DNA of 64,000 nt. It comes from Rhizobium lentis (GTDB lineage Bacteria; Pseudomonadota; Alphaproteobacteria; Rhizobiales; Rhizobiaceae). The notes below the pieces were generated by a model, which worked only from the letters and a program-made list of their open reading frames with translations, made no database searches and was not told where the DNA came from. Location: positions 186,001 through 250,000 of the forward strand of contig NZ_CP071457.1 of assembly GCF_017352135.1 (NCBI RefSeq). Reading direction: 5' to 3'. Position 1 is the stretch's first letter. Every line of letters begins with the position of its first letter. Position numbers and translations under genes: made by a program. Shown here piece after piece: positions 7,878 to 16,542 of the stretch.

Positions 7878-8684
7878 ATGTTTCACATATCCCTTCAGGC
7901 TGTAGTGCGAAGTGCGCTGCTGGCATGCGGGTTGGGTCTCGTTTTGGCGGCGGCCTCGCCGCTCCAGGCGGTTGCGCAGGACCGCACACCGCTGAGAGTT
8001 GCCGTCGAAGGGGCGTTTCCACCCTTCAATTATCTCGATGCAAACAACAAGCTTCAGGGCTTCGACATTGATATCGCCAATGCGCTGTGCGAGGTCGGCA
8101 AGTTCGAGTGCCAGTTCATCATCGAGAAGTGGGACGACATGATCCCGGATCTTATTGGCAATAAATACGACGCGATCATCTCATCCATGTCGATGAGCCT
8201 GGAGCGGCGTCAGAAGGTCGCTTTCACCGAAAAATACTACAACAGCCCCTCGGTGTTCATCGTCCGGAAGGATTCGGCGATCAGCGATGTCAGCCCTGCT
8301 GCCTTGAGCGACAAGAAACTCGGGGTGACATCCTCGACCGCGCAGGAATCCTATGCCAAGCATTTTTATCCGGAGATGAAGAAGACGGTCTTCCGGTCAT
8401 CGCCTGAACTGTACAAGGGGCTGGCGGACGGAAGCGTCGACATCATCCTCGAGGACAAGCTTGCCATCTACGACTGGATCGCGAACACGAAGGCGGGAAC
8501 TTGCTGCGAGTTCAAGGGACCCGATCTGCTCGACGTCACCTATTTCGGCGAGGGTGCCGGCATCGCGGTGCGTATGGATGACGACGAACGTCTCGCGCGC
8601 CTAAACGCAGCCCTGAAGACGATCAAGGAAGACGGGACCTATGATATGATCAACGCGAAGTATTTCCCGTTCAGCATTCAATGA
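7878..8684 (+). CDS. polar amino-acid ABC transporter substrate-binding protein (orphan)
   Basis: A 268-residue periplasmic binding protein starting MFHISLQAVVRSALLACG, with a signal peptide ending near AVAQD. The SBP_bac_3 hallmarks are present: LRVAVEGAFPPFNYLD, GFDIDIANALCEV, then WDDMIPDLIGNKYDAIISSMS. CAGGAG precedes the ATG by about ten bases. No permease or ATPase gene is adjacent, so it either feeds a transporter encoded elsewhere or acts as a sensory ligand protein for the divergent CHASE4 cyclic-di-GMP protein. A basic amino acid or opine ligand is likely from family resemblance, but this is not resolvable. Confidence 0.9.
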   Translation: MFHISLQAVVRSALLACGLGLVLAAASPLQAVAQDRTPLRVAVEGAFPPFNYLDANNKLQGFDIDIANALCEVGKFECQFIIEKWDDMIPDLIGNKYDAIISSMSMSLERRQKVAFTEKYYNSPSVFIVRKDSAISDVSPAALSDKKLGVTSSTAQESYAKHFYPEMKKTVFRSSPELYKGLADGSVDIILEDKLAIYDWIANTKAGTCCEFKGPDLLDVTYFGEGAGIAVRMDDDERLARLNAALKTIKEDGTYDMINAKYFPFSIQ

Positions 8685-8713
8685 CGTCGAACCGAAATTT
8701 CGTTCGAACGCTC

Positions 8714-8743
8714 GGGGATGGCCAGTTTTCACCGGCCATCCCC
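8714..8743. terminator. bidirectional terminator hairpin
   Basis: A perfect 10-bp stem, GGGGATGGCC (8714-8723) and GGCCATCCCC (8734-8743) with a 10-nt loop. It is followed by GTTTCTC on one side and lies between the convergent genes ending at 8684 and 8758. Confidence 0.75.
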
Positions 8744-8757
8744 GTTTCTCTCAAATG

Positions 8758-9948
8758 TCAGGCGGCCTTGGCGACCTCTCCATGCGGGTCGAGAACAAAT
8801 TTCGTCGCCGCTCCATGGTCGAAGCTCTCATATCCCTGGACGGCATCTTCGAGCGGGATGACCTTGGCGTTGACGATATCGGCGATCGGCAGCCGGTCGT
8901 GGAGAATCGCCTGCATGAGCTGGCGATTGTATTTGAGCACCGGCGTCTGACCGGTGTGGAAGGACTGCGCCTTGGCCCATCCGAGACCGAAGCGTAGTGA
9001 GAGATTACCGTGTTTGGCGGCGTTGTCGACGGCGCCCGGATCCTCGGTGACATAAAGGCCGGGAATGCCGATCGAACCGGCGGCGCGCGTGATCTCCATC
9101 ATCTGATTGAGCACGATCGCCGGCTGTTCGCCGCCCGAATGGCCCCTCGCCTCGAAGCCGACGGCATCGATGGCGCTGTCGACTTCGTTGGTGCCGACGA
9201 CCTCAGCGATCATGTCGCCAAGACGGTCGCTCTTTGAAAGGTCGATGGGTTCGAAGCCGACCTTCGCCGCATGCGCCAGGCGGTCCTTGTTGAAATCACC
9301 GATCATGACGACGGCAGCGCCGAGTATGCGGGCCGAAGCCGCAGCGGCAAGACCGACAGGGCCGGCACCGGCGACGTAGACGGTGGAGCCGACGCCAACG
9401 CCAGCGCGCACTGCGCCGTGGAAGCCGGTGGGCAGGATATCGGAGAGCATGGTGAGATCGCGGATCTTCGCCATGGCCTTGTCTCGATCCGGGATCTTCA
9501 GCAGGTTGAAATCGGCATAGGGAATGGTGACGTAGCGTGCCTGCCCGCCGATCCAGCCGCCCATGTCGACATAGCCATAGGCGCCGCCGGCGCGGGCCGG
9601 GTTCACCGTCAGGCAGACGCCAGTATCCTGGGATTTGCAGCAGCGGCAACGGCCGCAGGCGACATTGAAGGGCACCGAGACGATATCGCCGACTTCGAGC
9701 ATCTCGACGTCGATGCCTTTCTCGATGATTTCGCCGGTGATTTCATGGCCGAGGATCAGGCCCGGCATGGCCGTCGTGCGGCCACGGACCATGTGCTGGT
9801 CGGAACCGCAGATGTTGGTCGATATCACCTTCAGGATGACGCCGTGCTCGATGCGGCGGCCGTCCGGCGCTTCCAGTTTCGGATCGTCGATATCGCGAAC
9901 TTCGACCTTGCCCGGCCGGAGATAGACGACGCCTCTATTCTTGCTCAT
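8758..9948 (-). CDS. fdhA: formaldehyde dehydrogenase, glutathione-independent
   Basis: A 396-residue zinc-dependent medium-chain dehydrogenase starting MSKNRGVVYLRPGKVEV, with GGGAGGAAACC just upstream. Catalytic-zinc residues are Cys47 (NICGSDQH) and His68 (GHE). Structural-zinc cysteines are 98, 101, 104 and 112 (CGRCRCC...VC). The nucleotide loop is GAGPVGLAAA. These positions are each one off those I recall for Pseudomonas putida Fdh, which oxidises formaldehyde to formate with tightly held NAD without glutathione. Demethylation of glycine betaine, the end product of the carnitine locus downstream, releases formaldehyde, so a functional link is possible. An in-frame longer start at 9984 is less likely. 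Confidence 0.93.
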   Translation of the reverse strand: MSKNRGVVYLRPGKVEVRDIDDPKLEAPDGRRIEHGVILKVISTNICGSDQHMVRGRTTAMPGLILGHEITGEIIEKGIDVEMLEVGDIVSVPFNVACGRCRCCKSQDTGVCLTVNPARAGGAYGYVDMGGWIGGQARYVTIPYADFNLLKIPDRDKAMAKIRDLTMLSDILPTGFHGAVRAGVGVGSTVYVAGAGPVGLAAAASARILGAAVVMIGDFNKDRLAHAAKVGFEPIDLSKSDRLGDMIAEVVGTNEVDSAIDAVGFEARGHSGGEQPAIVLNQMMEITRAAGSIGIPGLYVTEDPGAVDNAAKHGNLSLRFGLGWAKAQSFHTGQTPVLKYNRQLMQAILHDRLPIADIVNAKVIPLEDAVQGYESFDHGAATKFVLDPHGEVAKAA

Positions 9949-10599
9949 GGTTTCCTCCCATGTGTTGAATGCCTCGATCTGCAACCGATGCAGTCGATAG
10001 CAACCTCGCTCCGGCCTGCCTCCTCTGCAGTCCGGTCTTCACAACGCCGCATCGGGCGTTATTCGAATTTCGCAGATAGGCGGGGCACACGTGATGGAGG
10101 GAAGAGGAGACACGAAGGGTTGCCTGCCGTTCCGCTCGTCATCGCCCGCCGCAATCCGTCGATCTGCTGCGCAAAGAGCTGGTTTCGGGCTCCAGAACCT
10201 CCTTTCGATCCGTCTCGATATCGTTCCGGATCTCTTTTCCGGCGATCTCCTTGAGGAGTTCAGTTCTTCTGCCGCTGCGGGGCAGCGTCGGCCGTCCTAT
10301 GTTCATGTCGCCAGCCTGTGAGGTAGCGCCGGGAACAGCACAAACAAACCATGCCTGGCGAAAGACAGCGCCCAAGAAAACGACATGGGGGCTACTCAAA
10401 GACGACAGTCAATGAACCTGGAAGGCACGAGTTGATCCCTGGAATGGGGCGGTTTTCCGGATCGCTCTGATGATTTGAGAACACATCTGTTCGCCCAGCG
10501 GCAGATGCCGTTTTCAATCGTGATTGGACATCGGCCGCGACCTGAGCGAGGCTGTTTGTGGGAGCGGACCATCTATTTTTCCGGGGATAGGAGGCCGAA
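9949..10599. other. 651-bp intergenic region
   Basis: Open frames here overlap each other on both strands, and none has a convincing ribosome site or family signature. The region holds the fdhA upstream sequence on the left, the repeat copy at 10304-10347, and the upstream sequence of the gene at 10600. I see no operator or RNA gene. Confidence 0.5.
10304..10347. repeat. palindromic intergenic repeat, copy 2 (diverged)
   Basis: The first 13 bases (CATGTCGCCAGCC) and last 10 (GCACAAACAA) are identical to the copy at 1780-1822, with GTG, CCGGG and ACA conserved between them. The inverted-repeat arms are eroded here, so this looks like a degraded member of the same family. Confidence 0.5.
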
Positions 10600-11034
10600 A
10601 TGGAACAGTACGCATTGGAGCAGTTGAAAACGATTGCGAAGGTCAGCACGACCTATAATCGCCTTGAAATGACGAGGCGCGAACGGCTTGAACGGTGGGC
10701 CGAAAGTCTGGAACGCAGCCCCAGACCGTTTCTGAAGACACTTCACGAAACCGAATATCAGCCGATTGCAGACCGGCTTGCCTTGCGGGATGACGACACC
10801 CCGATCTCTGTTGCGTTTGCTGATCCCATTCTGCGCGCGGCGGGGATGGAAAATGACAGCTATGGAGAGGCCAGGCGGTTCTTCGAACTCAGCGACGAAC
10901 AGTTACACGACCTTGTCTGCTTCTGCCATTTTGGGGAACGCGTCAGCGCGGCAACAGTCGCTCGCCGAATACGAAAAATGGCGGCTTACAACCAAGGTGG
11001 GCTTTTCGCTCGACTTCGGGCGTTTTTTGGCTAG
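10600..11034 (+). CDS. hypothetical protein
   Basis: I do not recognise this 144-residue soluble protein (MEQYALEQLKTIAKVSTTYNR...). GGAGG seven bases before the ATG supports it. It is rich in Arg and Glu and probably helical. A segment MTRRERLERWAESLERSP is followed by a Cys-His pair, LVCFCHFGERVSAATVARRIRKMAAY. The C-terminus GGLFARLRAFFG is amphipathic and could touch a membrane. It stands alone, with 650 bp upstream and a convergent EamA gene downstream. Confidence 0.6.
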   Translation: MEQYALEQLKTIAKVSTTYNRLEMTRRERLERWAESLERSPRPFLKTLHETEYQPIADRLALRDDDTPISVAFADPILRAAGMENDSYGEARRFFELSDEQLHDLVCFCHFGERVSAATVARRIRKMAAYNQGGLFARLRAFFG

Positions 11035-11159
11035 TCGAGGCTGAAGGCCAACCGGCGTCCTTTAAGCTGGTCCTCGCTGCCGGCTAAATCCACCGCGACG
11101 GCAATCGGTCGGTCGCTCATCTGCGCATGCGCGAAGAAGGCCGGCCCATGACGGTCGCG

Positions 11160-12083
11160 TCAGTGGGCCGGAGGCAAGGCGGCAGAAAGCCGCCGGCGGC
11201 CCCGGTTGAAGTCGACCGCGGTATGCCACAACACGGCACCGAGGATGATGGCGCCGCCGAAATAGGTGGCGACGGGCGGCTCTTCGGAAAACAGCAGCCA
11301 GACCCAGAAGGGCGTCAACACGATTTCCATCGTGCCGATCAGCGCGGCTTCGGCCGGCGGCATCCGCTTCGCCCCGGCGAGGAAGAGCACCAGCGCCAGC
11401 GAGAAATTCGTCGCCCCGAAGGCGGCAAGGACGATCCAGTTGTGCAGATCGAGGGAGCCGGCCGAACCGAAAGGCGCGAAGATGACGAGCGTCAGGAAAG
11501 CGCTAACGACGGTCGGCGGCAGGCTCGGCACGCCGGGACTGATGCGCGGGATGATGATAACCAGCGCGAAGGACGCCGTCATGCCGAGCGCCAAGAGATC
11601 GCCCCAGCCGGTGCCGCCGCCGATTGACGAGGCGACGATGACCGCGACGCCGATGAGCGAGATGGCGCCGGCAATCAGCGTCCGTCCGGCGACTCTTTCC
11701 CTGAGGATGAGCCAGCCGAACAAGGCCGCAATGAAGGGCGTGGTCGCATAAATCATCGTCACATTGGCAACGGTGGTCACGTAGAGCGCCCCGATGAAGC
11801 ATCCCTGACTGAAGGTCTGGCATGCGATCATCGCAAGTCCGGACGGGTGGAGGACGGAGCGCCATTGCCGCCGCGAGATGCCCCCTTCGAGGAAAAGGCA
11901 GGGGATCAGCAGAAACAGGCCTCCGAACAACGACCGCCAGGCGATCGCCGTCCATACGTCGGTGGTGAGCAGCCGCGAATAAACGCCGCTCGCACTCCAG
12001 GCAAGCGTCGCGGCAACGATGAGAAGCACACCCTTCTCGTGCTCGCTGCCTGCGAGGCGTGTAGTCGGATTTTCAATGGTCAC
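11160..12083 (-). CDS. EamA/DMT-family transporter
   Basis: A 307-residue protein with ten hydrophobic segments in two homologous halves of five, the EamA (drug/metabolite exporter) layout: VLLIVAATLAWSASGVYSRL...WRSLFGGLFLLIP in the first half and SLIGVAVIVASS...AAFGATNFSLALVLFLAG...EIVLTPFWVWLLF in the second. The GTG at 12083 (GTG-ACC-ATT) gives a normal length for the family. Upstream in-frame codons would add an unsupported hydrophilic leader. It is divergent from the LysR gene at 12196, which probably controls it. The substrate is unknown. Confidence 0.88.
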   Translation of the reverse strand: MTIENPTTRLAGSEHEKGVLLIVAATLAWSASGVYSRLLTTDVWTAIAWRSLFGGLFLLIPCLFLEGGISRRQWRSVLHPSGLAMIACQTFSQGCFIGALYVTTVANVTMIYATTPFIAALFGWLILRERVAGRTLIAGAISLIGVAVIVASSIGGGTGWGDLLALGMTASFALVIIIPRISPGVPSLPPTVVSAFLTLVIFAPFGSAGSLDLHNWIVLAAFGATNFSLALVLFLAGAKRMPPAEAALIGTMEIVLTPFWVWLLFSEEPPVATYFGGAIILGAVLWHTAVDFNRGRRRLSAALPPAH

Positions 12084-12135
12084 ACAGGTGGTCTCAAAGA
12101 AGGAAGTCGAACGCGGGTCTTTTGTGCGCCAGGAA

Positions 12136-12141
12136 TTGACA
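12136..12141 (+). promoter_or_regulatory. -35 element TTGACA for the LysR gene
   Basis: A perfect TTGACA lies 55 bp upstream of the LysR ATG, in the 112-bp divergent region. Only weak -10 candidates (AGAGAT or TAGAGA) follow at usable spacing. Confidence 0.3.
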
Positions 12142-12195
12142 TTAGACAAACGAATAGTAGAGATAGCTACCATCGATTTTTTCTATGGCTATTCC

Positions 12196-13059
12196 ATGCA
12201 TGAGCCGATTGAAAGCGATCTTTTGAGGACCTTCCTTGTCATCGCCGAGACCTCGAATTTCTCGGCGGCTGCCCAGCGCATCGGGCGGACGCAGTCGGCC
12301 GTCAGCAGCCAGATCAAGAAACTTGAGCAGACGATCGGCGAAACCCTGTTCGAGCGCGGCGCTCGCGGCGTGCTGCTGACGCGCCAGGGCATACAGCTTG
12401 TCCCTTATGCCCGCAGGGTCATCGATCTGCTGAGCGAAGCCGCCGCGACGATTCGCAGCAAACCGCTGGATGGGCCGGTGCGCATCGGAATTCCCGAGGA
12501 ATACAGTCAGACGGTGCTGCCGGCAGCCCTTGCGGCTTTCGCCGTACGCCATCCGGCCGTCGAGGTCACCGTGTCCTGCGACTATACCGTCCGTAACCTC
12601 GCCGCCCTCGAGCGGGACGAACTCGATCTGGCCGTCGTTTTTGACTGGAGCGACCAGACGAAAGGCGAGGTCCTCTGTGTTGACCCGACCGTCTGGGTTA
12701 CATCGATGGTTCATCGGCTGCACGACATCGATCCCCTGCCGATTGCGACCTATCGCAATTCCACATGGTCGCGCGATTATGCGCTGCGGTCGCTCGAGCA
12801 GATCGGCCGCAACTACCGGATTGCCTTCATCGCCGATACCGGCTCGGGGCTGAAGAATGCCGTCACCGCGGGTCTTGCGGTCACCACGCTGAGCCGCAGT
12901 AACATTCCGTCCAGCTGCCGGGAATTGACTGCCGAGGACGGTTTTCCGCCGGTGGATTCCTCGAAAGTCGTGCTCCGGCGCAATCCCTACCGATCCAGTG
13001 AGGCAGTTCGCGAACTTGCGGATATGTTGCGAGACGCCTTCCAGCCTACGTCGGCGTGA
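12196..13059 (+). CDS. LysR-family transcriptional regulator
   Basis: A 287-residue protein starting MHEPIESDLLRTFLVIAETS, with an N-terminal winged helix-turn-helix (FSAAAQRIGRTQSAVSSQIKKLEQ, about residues 22-45) and a LysR effector domain from about residue 90 (PVRIGIPEEYSQTVLPAALAAF). The upstream in-frame methionines belong to the divergent promoter region and lack family similarity, so ATG at 12196 is chosen. It probably regulates the divergent EamA exporter and itself. Its 3' end overlaps by 14 bp the convergent GlxA-type regulator gene. Confidence 0.9.
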   Translation: MHEPIESDLLRTFLVIAETSNFSAAAQRIGRTQSAVSSQIKKLEQTIGETLFERGARGVLLTRQGIQLVPYARRVIDLLSEAAATIRSKPLDGPVRIGIPEEYSQTVLPAALAAFAVRHPAVEVTVSCDYTVRNLAALERDELDLAVVFDWSDQTKGEVLCVDPTVWVTSMVHRLHDIDPLPIATYRNSTWSRDYALRSLEQIGRNYRIAFIADTGSGLKNAVTAGLAVTTLSRSNIPSSCRELTAEDGFPPVDSSKVVLRRNPYRSSEAVRELADMLRDAFQPTSA

Positions 13060-14026
13060 TGCGGCGGCGCAGGCGGCGCCGGGTCTCGGACGGGCTCTCG
13101 GAAAAACTCGCCCGGTAGCTTCTCGCAAAGGCCGAGGCCGAATTGAAGCCGCTCGCCGCCGCGATATCGGCGAAGGGAGCTGTCGTCTCGATCACCTTGC
13201 GGCGAGCGGCATTCAGGCGCAGCGCGAGATAGTGCACATGTGGCGGTGCGCCGATGCTCTGCTGGAAGAGATCCTGCAGATGCCGGGCGCTGACGCCCAC
13301 CCTGCGGGCGAGCCGCGCCAGGACCAGCGGCTGCTCTATGTGCTCCTCCATCAGCCGCATGGCCTGGTTGACGCGGGGATCATGCATGCGCAGCCCGGCC
13401 GAAGCTGCCGAAAGCGGCTCATCAGCATGGAACGAAGGCTGCTCGTAACGAAACAGTCGGCTGACCTCGAGCGCCAGCGAATAACCCTGCCGCTGCCTGA
13501 TGAGCTCCAGCATCAAATCCACCGTCGGAAGCGAACCTGATGTCGTCAGCCGCTTGCCGTCGATGACGAAGCGATCCTTGACCGCCCGCACCTCAGGATA
13601 TGCAAGCGCAAAATCCTCGTAATCCTCCCAGTGGACCGTGGCCGGCAAGCCGTCGAGCAAGCTTGCTTCGGCGAGCAACCATGTCCCGGACTCGATGCCG
13701 GCAATGACCGGGCGGTGGCGGGCGGCCCGGGAGAGCTGCATCTTGAGTGCCGGTGTAGCGCTGCGGCGCCAATTGTAGCTGGCAAGCACGAACAGCGGCC
13801 TATCCTCGGTCGTCGCCCGGAAGGGTCCCTCGGCCGGGATGGCGATATGGCTGGTGGTCGGGACCGGCGCCCCATCGGGTGTCAGCAGCCGCCAGCGGTA
13901 GAGCTCGCTGCCGGAGATGCGATTGGCGCCGCGCAGCGGCTCGATGACCGACGCGATCAGGATCAGGTTCGTATCCGGCAGAACGAGAAGATCGATGTCG
14001 AGCCGTTCGGTCGATCGCTGCAGCAA
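13046..14026 (-). CDS. GlxA-type AraC regulator of carnitine catabolism (CdhR-like)
   Basis: A 326-residue regulator with an N-terminal DJ-1/PfpI-like domain (IDLLVLPDTNLILIASVIEPLRGANRISG, then AGIESGTWLLAEASLLDG in the nucleophile-elbow position) and a C-terminal AraC double helix-turn-helix (LARLARRVGVSARHLQDLF; FADIAAASGFNSASAFARSYRASF). CdhR, GbdR and ArgR of pseudomonads share this architecture and sense amino acids or quaternary amines. Divergence from the carnitine genes argues for a CdhR role. TTG at 14026 is chosen because GGGAGG precedes it by five bases and it gives the usual short N-terminus. GTG at 14032 or TTG at 14077 are alternatives. Confidence 0.85.
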   Translation of the reverse strand: MLQRSTERLDIDLLVLPDTNLILIASVIEPLRGANRISGSELYRWRLLTPDGAPVPTTSHIAIPAEGPFRATTEDRPLFVLASYNWRRSATPALKMQLSRAARHRPVIAGIESGTWLLAEASLLDGLPATVHWEDYEDFALAYPEVRAVKDRFVIDGKRLTTSGSLPTVDLMLELIRQRQGYSLALEVSRLFRYEQPSFHADEPLSAASAGLRMHDPRVNQAMRLMEEHIEQPLVLARLARRVGVSARHLQDLFQQSIGAPPHVHYLALRLNAARRKVIETTAPFADIAAASGFNSASAFARSYRASFSESPSETRRRLRRRITPT

Positions 14027-14070
14027 AGCCACCTCCCACGAGTTCCGATACTGTATCAAGGGCTTCCGGA

Positions 14071-14114
14071 AATGCAAAGCATTCCTGCCCGCGCTGTCGC
14101 GTAATGGCGATAAG
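14071..14114. promoter_or_regulatory. candidate regulator sites in the divergent carnitine promoter
   Basis: Two signals lie in the 105-bp divergent region. One is a 5-bp inverted repeat AATGC-AAA-GCATT at 14071-14083. The other is a 10-bp-period direct repeat, TGTCGCGTAA then TGGCGATAAG, at 14095-14114. TGTCGC is the half-site core I recall for ArgR, a GlxA-type AraC protein of Pseudomonas. The direct repeat ends only a few bases before the ribosome site, which is close for an activator site. Confidence 0.35.
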
Positions 14115-14131
14115 ACGGGGAGAACAAAAAC

Positions 14132-15034
14132 ATGCCTCTAGCAATGAACCGCGATGTCTTCATTACCTGCGCCGTGACCGGCGCCGGCGACACGGTTTCC
14201 AGATCCAGTCACGTTCCCATTACGCCCAAGCAGATCGCGGAGTCCGCGATCGATGCCGCCAAGGCTGGGGCGGCTGTTGTTCACTGCCATGTCCGTGATC
14301 CGGAAACGGGGGCCGCCAGCCGCCGCAACGATCTCTACAGGGAAGTCACCGACCGCATCCGCTCGGCCGATATCGATGTCGTCCTCAATCTCACCGCCGG
14401 CATGGGCGGCGACCTGATCTTCGGCGATGTCGAAAGCCCCCTTCCCCTCAATGCGAAAGGGACCGACATGGTGGGCGCCAGCGAGCGCGTCAGCCATATC
14501 GCCGAGTGCCTGCCGGAGATCTGCACGCTCGACTGCGGCACGATGAACTTCAACCTCGGCGACTATGTCATGACCAACACGCCGGCCATGCTGCGAGCGA
14601 TGGCAAGCAAGATGACGGCTCTCGGAGTGCGGCCGGAAATCGAGGCCTTCGACACCGGCCATCTCTGGTTCGCCAAGCAACTCGCCGAAGAAGGCCTGAT
14701 CGAGGACCCGGTGCTGATTCAGCTCTGCATGGGCATTCCATGGGGCGCGCCCGACGATCTCAACACTTTCATGGCGATGGTCAACAACGTGCCTGCGAGC
14801 TGGACCTTTTCGGCCTTTTCGATCGGCCGCAACGCCATGGCCTATCCGGCCGCGGCGGTTCTGGCGGGCGGAAATGTGCGGGTCGGCCTGGAGGACAACC
14901 TGTTCGTCGGCAAGGGCCAGTTCGCCACCAATGCGCAGCTCGTCAAAAAGGCGGTGCAGGTGGTGGAAGGCATGGGCGCGCGAATCATCGGTCCGGAAGA
15001 CGTCCGCAAGAAACTCAAACTGACGAAGCGCTGA
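14132..15034 (+). CDS. 3-dehydrocarnitine cleavage enzyme (BKACE, DUF849)
   Basis: A 300-residue beta-keto acid cleavage enzyme. Zinc ligands are visible as His51 and His53 in VVHCHVRDPETG and Glu254 in GLEDN. NLTAGMGG and EIEAFDTGHLWF are further family motifs. BKACE enzymes condense a beta-keto acid with acetyl-CoA to release acetoacetate and a new acyl-CoA. Next to carnitine dehydrogenase the expected reaction is 3-dehydrocarnitine plus acetyl-CoA to betainyl-CoA plus acetoacetate. The start ATG has GGGGAG about ten bases upstream; Met5 lacks one. It is first of a tightly packed operon, 7 bp before the next gene. Confidence 0.92.
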   Translation: MPLAMNRDVFITCAVTGAGDTVSRSSHVPITPKQIAESAIDAAKAGAAVVHCHVRDPETGAASRRNDLYREVTDRIRSADIDVVLNLTAGMGGDLIFGDVESPLPLNAKGTDMVGASERVSHIAECLPEICTLDCGTMNFNLGDYVMTNTPAMLRAMASKMTALGVRPEIEAFDTGHLWFAKQLAEEGLIEDPVLIQLCMGIPWGAPDDLNTFMAMVNNVPASWTFSAFSIGRNAMAYPAAAVLAGGNVRVGLEDNLFVGKGQFATNAQLVKKAVQVVEGMGARIIGPEDVRKKLKLTKR

Positions 15035-15041
15035 GGGCGAC

Positions 15042-16532
15042 ATGACAGGGATCAGCAAGGCGGCTTGCATCGGCGGCGGCGTTATCGGCGGCGGATGGAT
15101 CGCCCGTTTCCTGCTCGCCGGCATCGACGTTGACGTGTTCGACCCGCATCCGGAGGCGGGCCGCATCGTCGGCGAAGTGATCGCCAATGCCGAAAAAGCC
15201 TATGCCATGCTGACCGGCGCGCCGCTGCCGCCGCGCGGCAGGCTACGTTTCTGCGCGACGCTGGAGGAAGCGGTCACCGATGCCGATTGGATCCAGGAGA
15301 GCGTGCCGGAACGGCTCGACCTCAAGCGCGCCGTGTTGACGCAAATTGATGCCGCGGCGCGTCCGGACGCTTTGATCGGTTCTTCCACCTCGGGCCTGCT
15401 GCCGACCGATCTGCAGCAGGACATGAAACATCCTGAGCGCCTCTTCGTCGCCCACCCCTATAATCCCGTCTATCTGCTGCCGCTGGTCGAAATCGTCGGC
15501 GGCGAAAAGACATCGGCGGCGACCATCCAGGCGGCGATGGACAGGCTGTCGCCGATCGGCATGAAGGGTGTCCACATTGCCAGGGAGATCGAAGCCTTTG
15601 TCGGTGACCGGCTGCTTGAGGCGCTGTGGCGCGAGGCGCTGTGGCTGATCCATGATGATATCTGCACCGTCGAGACGCTCGATGACGTCATCCGCTATTC
15701 CTTCGGCCTGCGCTGGGCGCAGATGGGCCTGTTCCAGACCTACCGCATCGCCGGCGGCGAGGCCGGCATGCGCCACTTCCTCGCCCAGTTCGGTCCATGC
15801 CTCGCCTGGCCCTGGACCAAGCTCACCGATGTCGTCGATCTCGACGAGGCGCTGATCGAAAAGATCGGCCGGCAATCCGACGAACAGGCGGCGGGTCTTT
15901 CGATCCGCGAGCTCGAACGCATCCGCGACGAAAATCTCGTCGGCATTCTCCAATCTCTCAAGGGCGGCGATAGCGGCAAAGGTTGGGGCGCCGGCAAGCT
16001 CTTGAAGGATTTCGAGCAATCGCTCTGGGCGAAGGGCGGCAGTGCGGCCGCGTCCTTCGATCCGTCGAAGCCGCTAAGGCTCATCGAAACCAAGGTGAGC
16101 CCTGCCTGGGTCGACTATAACGGCCATATGACCGAACACCGCTATCTCCAGGTCTTCGGCGATACGTCCGATGCGCTGCTGCGTCTTGTCGGCGTCGACC
16201 TCGCCTATGTCGAGGCGGGCCACAGTTATTATACGGTCGAAAGCCACATCCGCCATCTCGGCGAGGCAAAGCTCGGCCAGGCGATCCATTCGACCTGCCA
16301 GGTCTTGTCCACCGACGACAAACGGCTGCATGTCTTCCACACGCTGTACGATACGGCAACCGGTGATGCCCTCGCCACCGCCGAGCACCTGCTGCTGCAT
16401 GTCGACAGCAAGATGGGCAAGGCGACACCTGCGCCGGCCGCCGTGCTCGACAAGGTCAAGGCGATTGTCGCGGCTCATTCGGAATTGGCGCTGCCTGAAG
16501 GCGCCGGGCGTCACGTCGGCCAGAGGCGATAG
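15042..16532 (+). CDS. L-carnitine dehydrogenase / betainyl-CoA thioesterase fusion
   Basis: A 496-residue two-domain protein. Residues 1 to about 330 are a 3-hydroxyacyl-CoA-dehydrogenase-like NAD enzyme (GGGVIGGGW at 11-19; GSSTSGLLPTDLQ; HPYNPVYLLPLVEIVGG), which oxidises L-carnitine to 3-dehydrocarnitine. From about 345 a hot-dog thioesterase domain follows (WVDYNGHMTEHRYLQVF, with the DxxGHM motif near 357-362), expected to hydrolyse betainyl-CoA to glycine betaine and CoA. Rhizobial carnitine dehydrogenases are known in this fused form, and other bacteria use separate genes. It bridges the first and last steps around the BKACE enzyme encoded just upstream. Confidence 0.92.
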   Translation: MTGISKAACIGGGVIGGGWIARFLLAGIDVDVFDPHPEAGRIVGEVIANAEKAYAMLTGAPLPPRGRLRFCATLEEAVTDADWIQESVPERLDLKRAVLTQIDAAARPDALIGSSTSGLLPTDLQQDMKHPERLFVAHPYNPVYLLPLVEIVGGEKTSAATIQAAMDRLSPIGMKGVHIAREIEAFVGDRLLEALWREALWLIHDDICTVETLDDVIRYSFGLRWAQMGLFQTYRIAGGEAGMRHFLAQFGPCLAWPWTKLTDVVDLDEALIEKIGRQSDEQAAGLSIRELERIRDENLVGILQSLKGGDSGKGWGAGKLLKDFEQSLWAKGGSAAASFDPSKPLRLIETKVSPAWVDYNGHMTEHRYLQVFGDTSDALLRLVGVDLAYVEAGHSYYTVESHIRHLGEAKLGQAIHSTCQVLSTDDKRLHVFHTLYDTATGDALATAEHLLLHVDSKMGKATPAPAAVLDKVKAIVAAHSELALPEGAGRHVGQRR

Positions 16533-16542
16533 GAGGAGCGGC

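Noticed and set aside
10420..10445. Sigma-54-like GGCACG...TTGAT ahead of the gene at 10600.
   Set aside because: The gap between the two elements is wrong and the conserved GC of the -12 element is missing.
12136..12149. TTGACATTAGACAA as a fifth FNR/FixK box.
   Set aside because: It breaks the right core (ACAA, not TCAA) and is better explained by a -35 TTGACA of the LysR gene.
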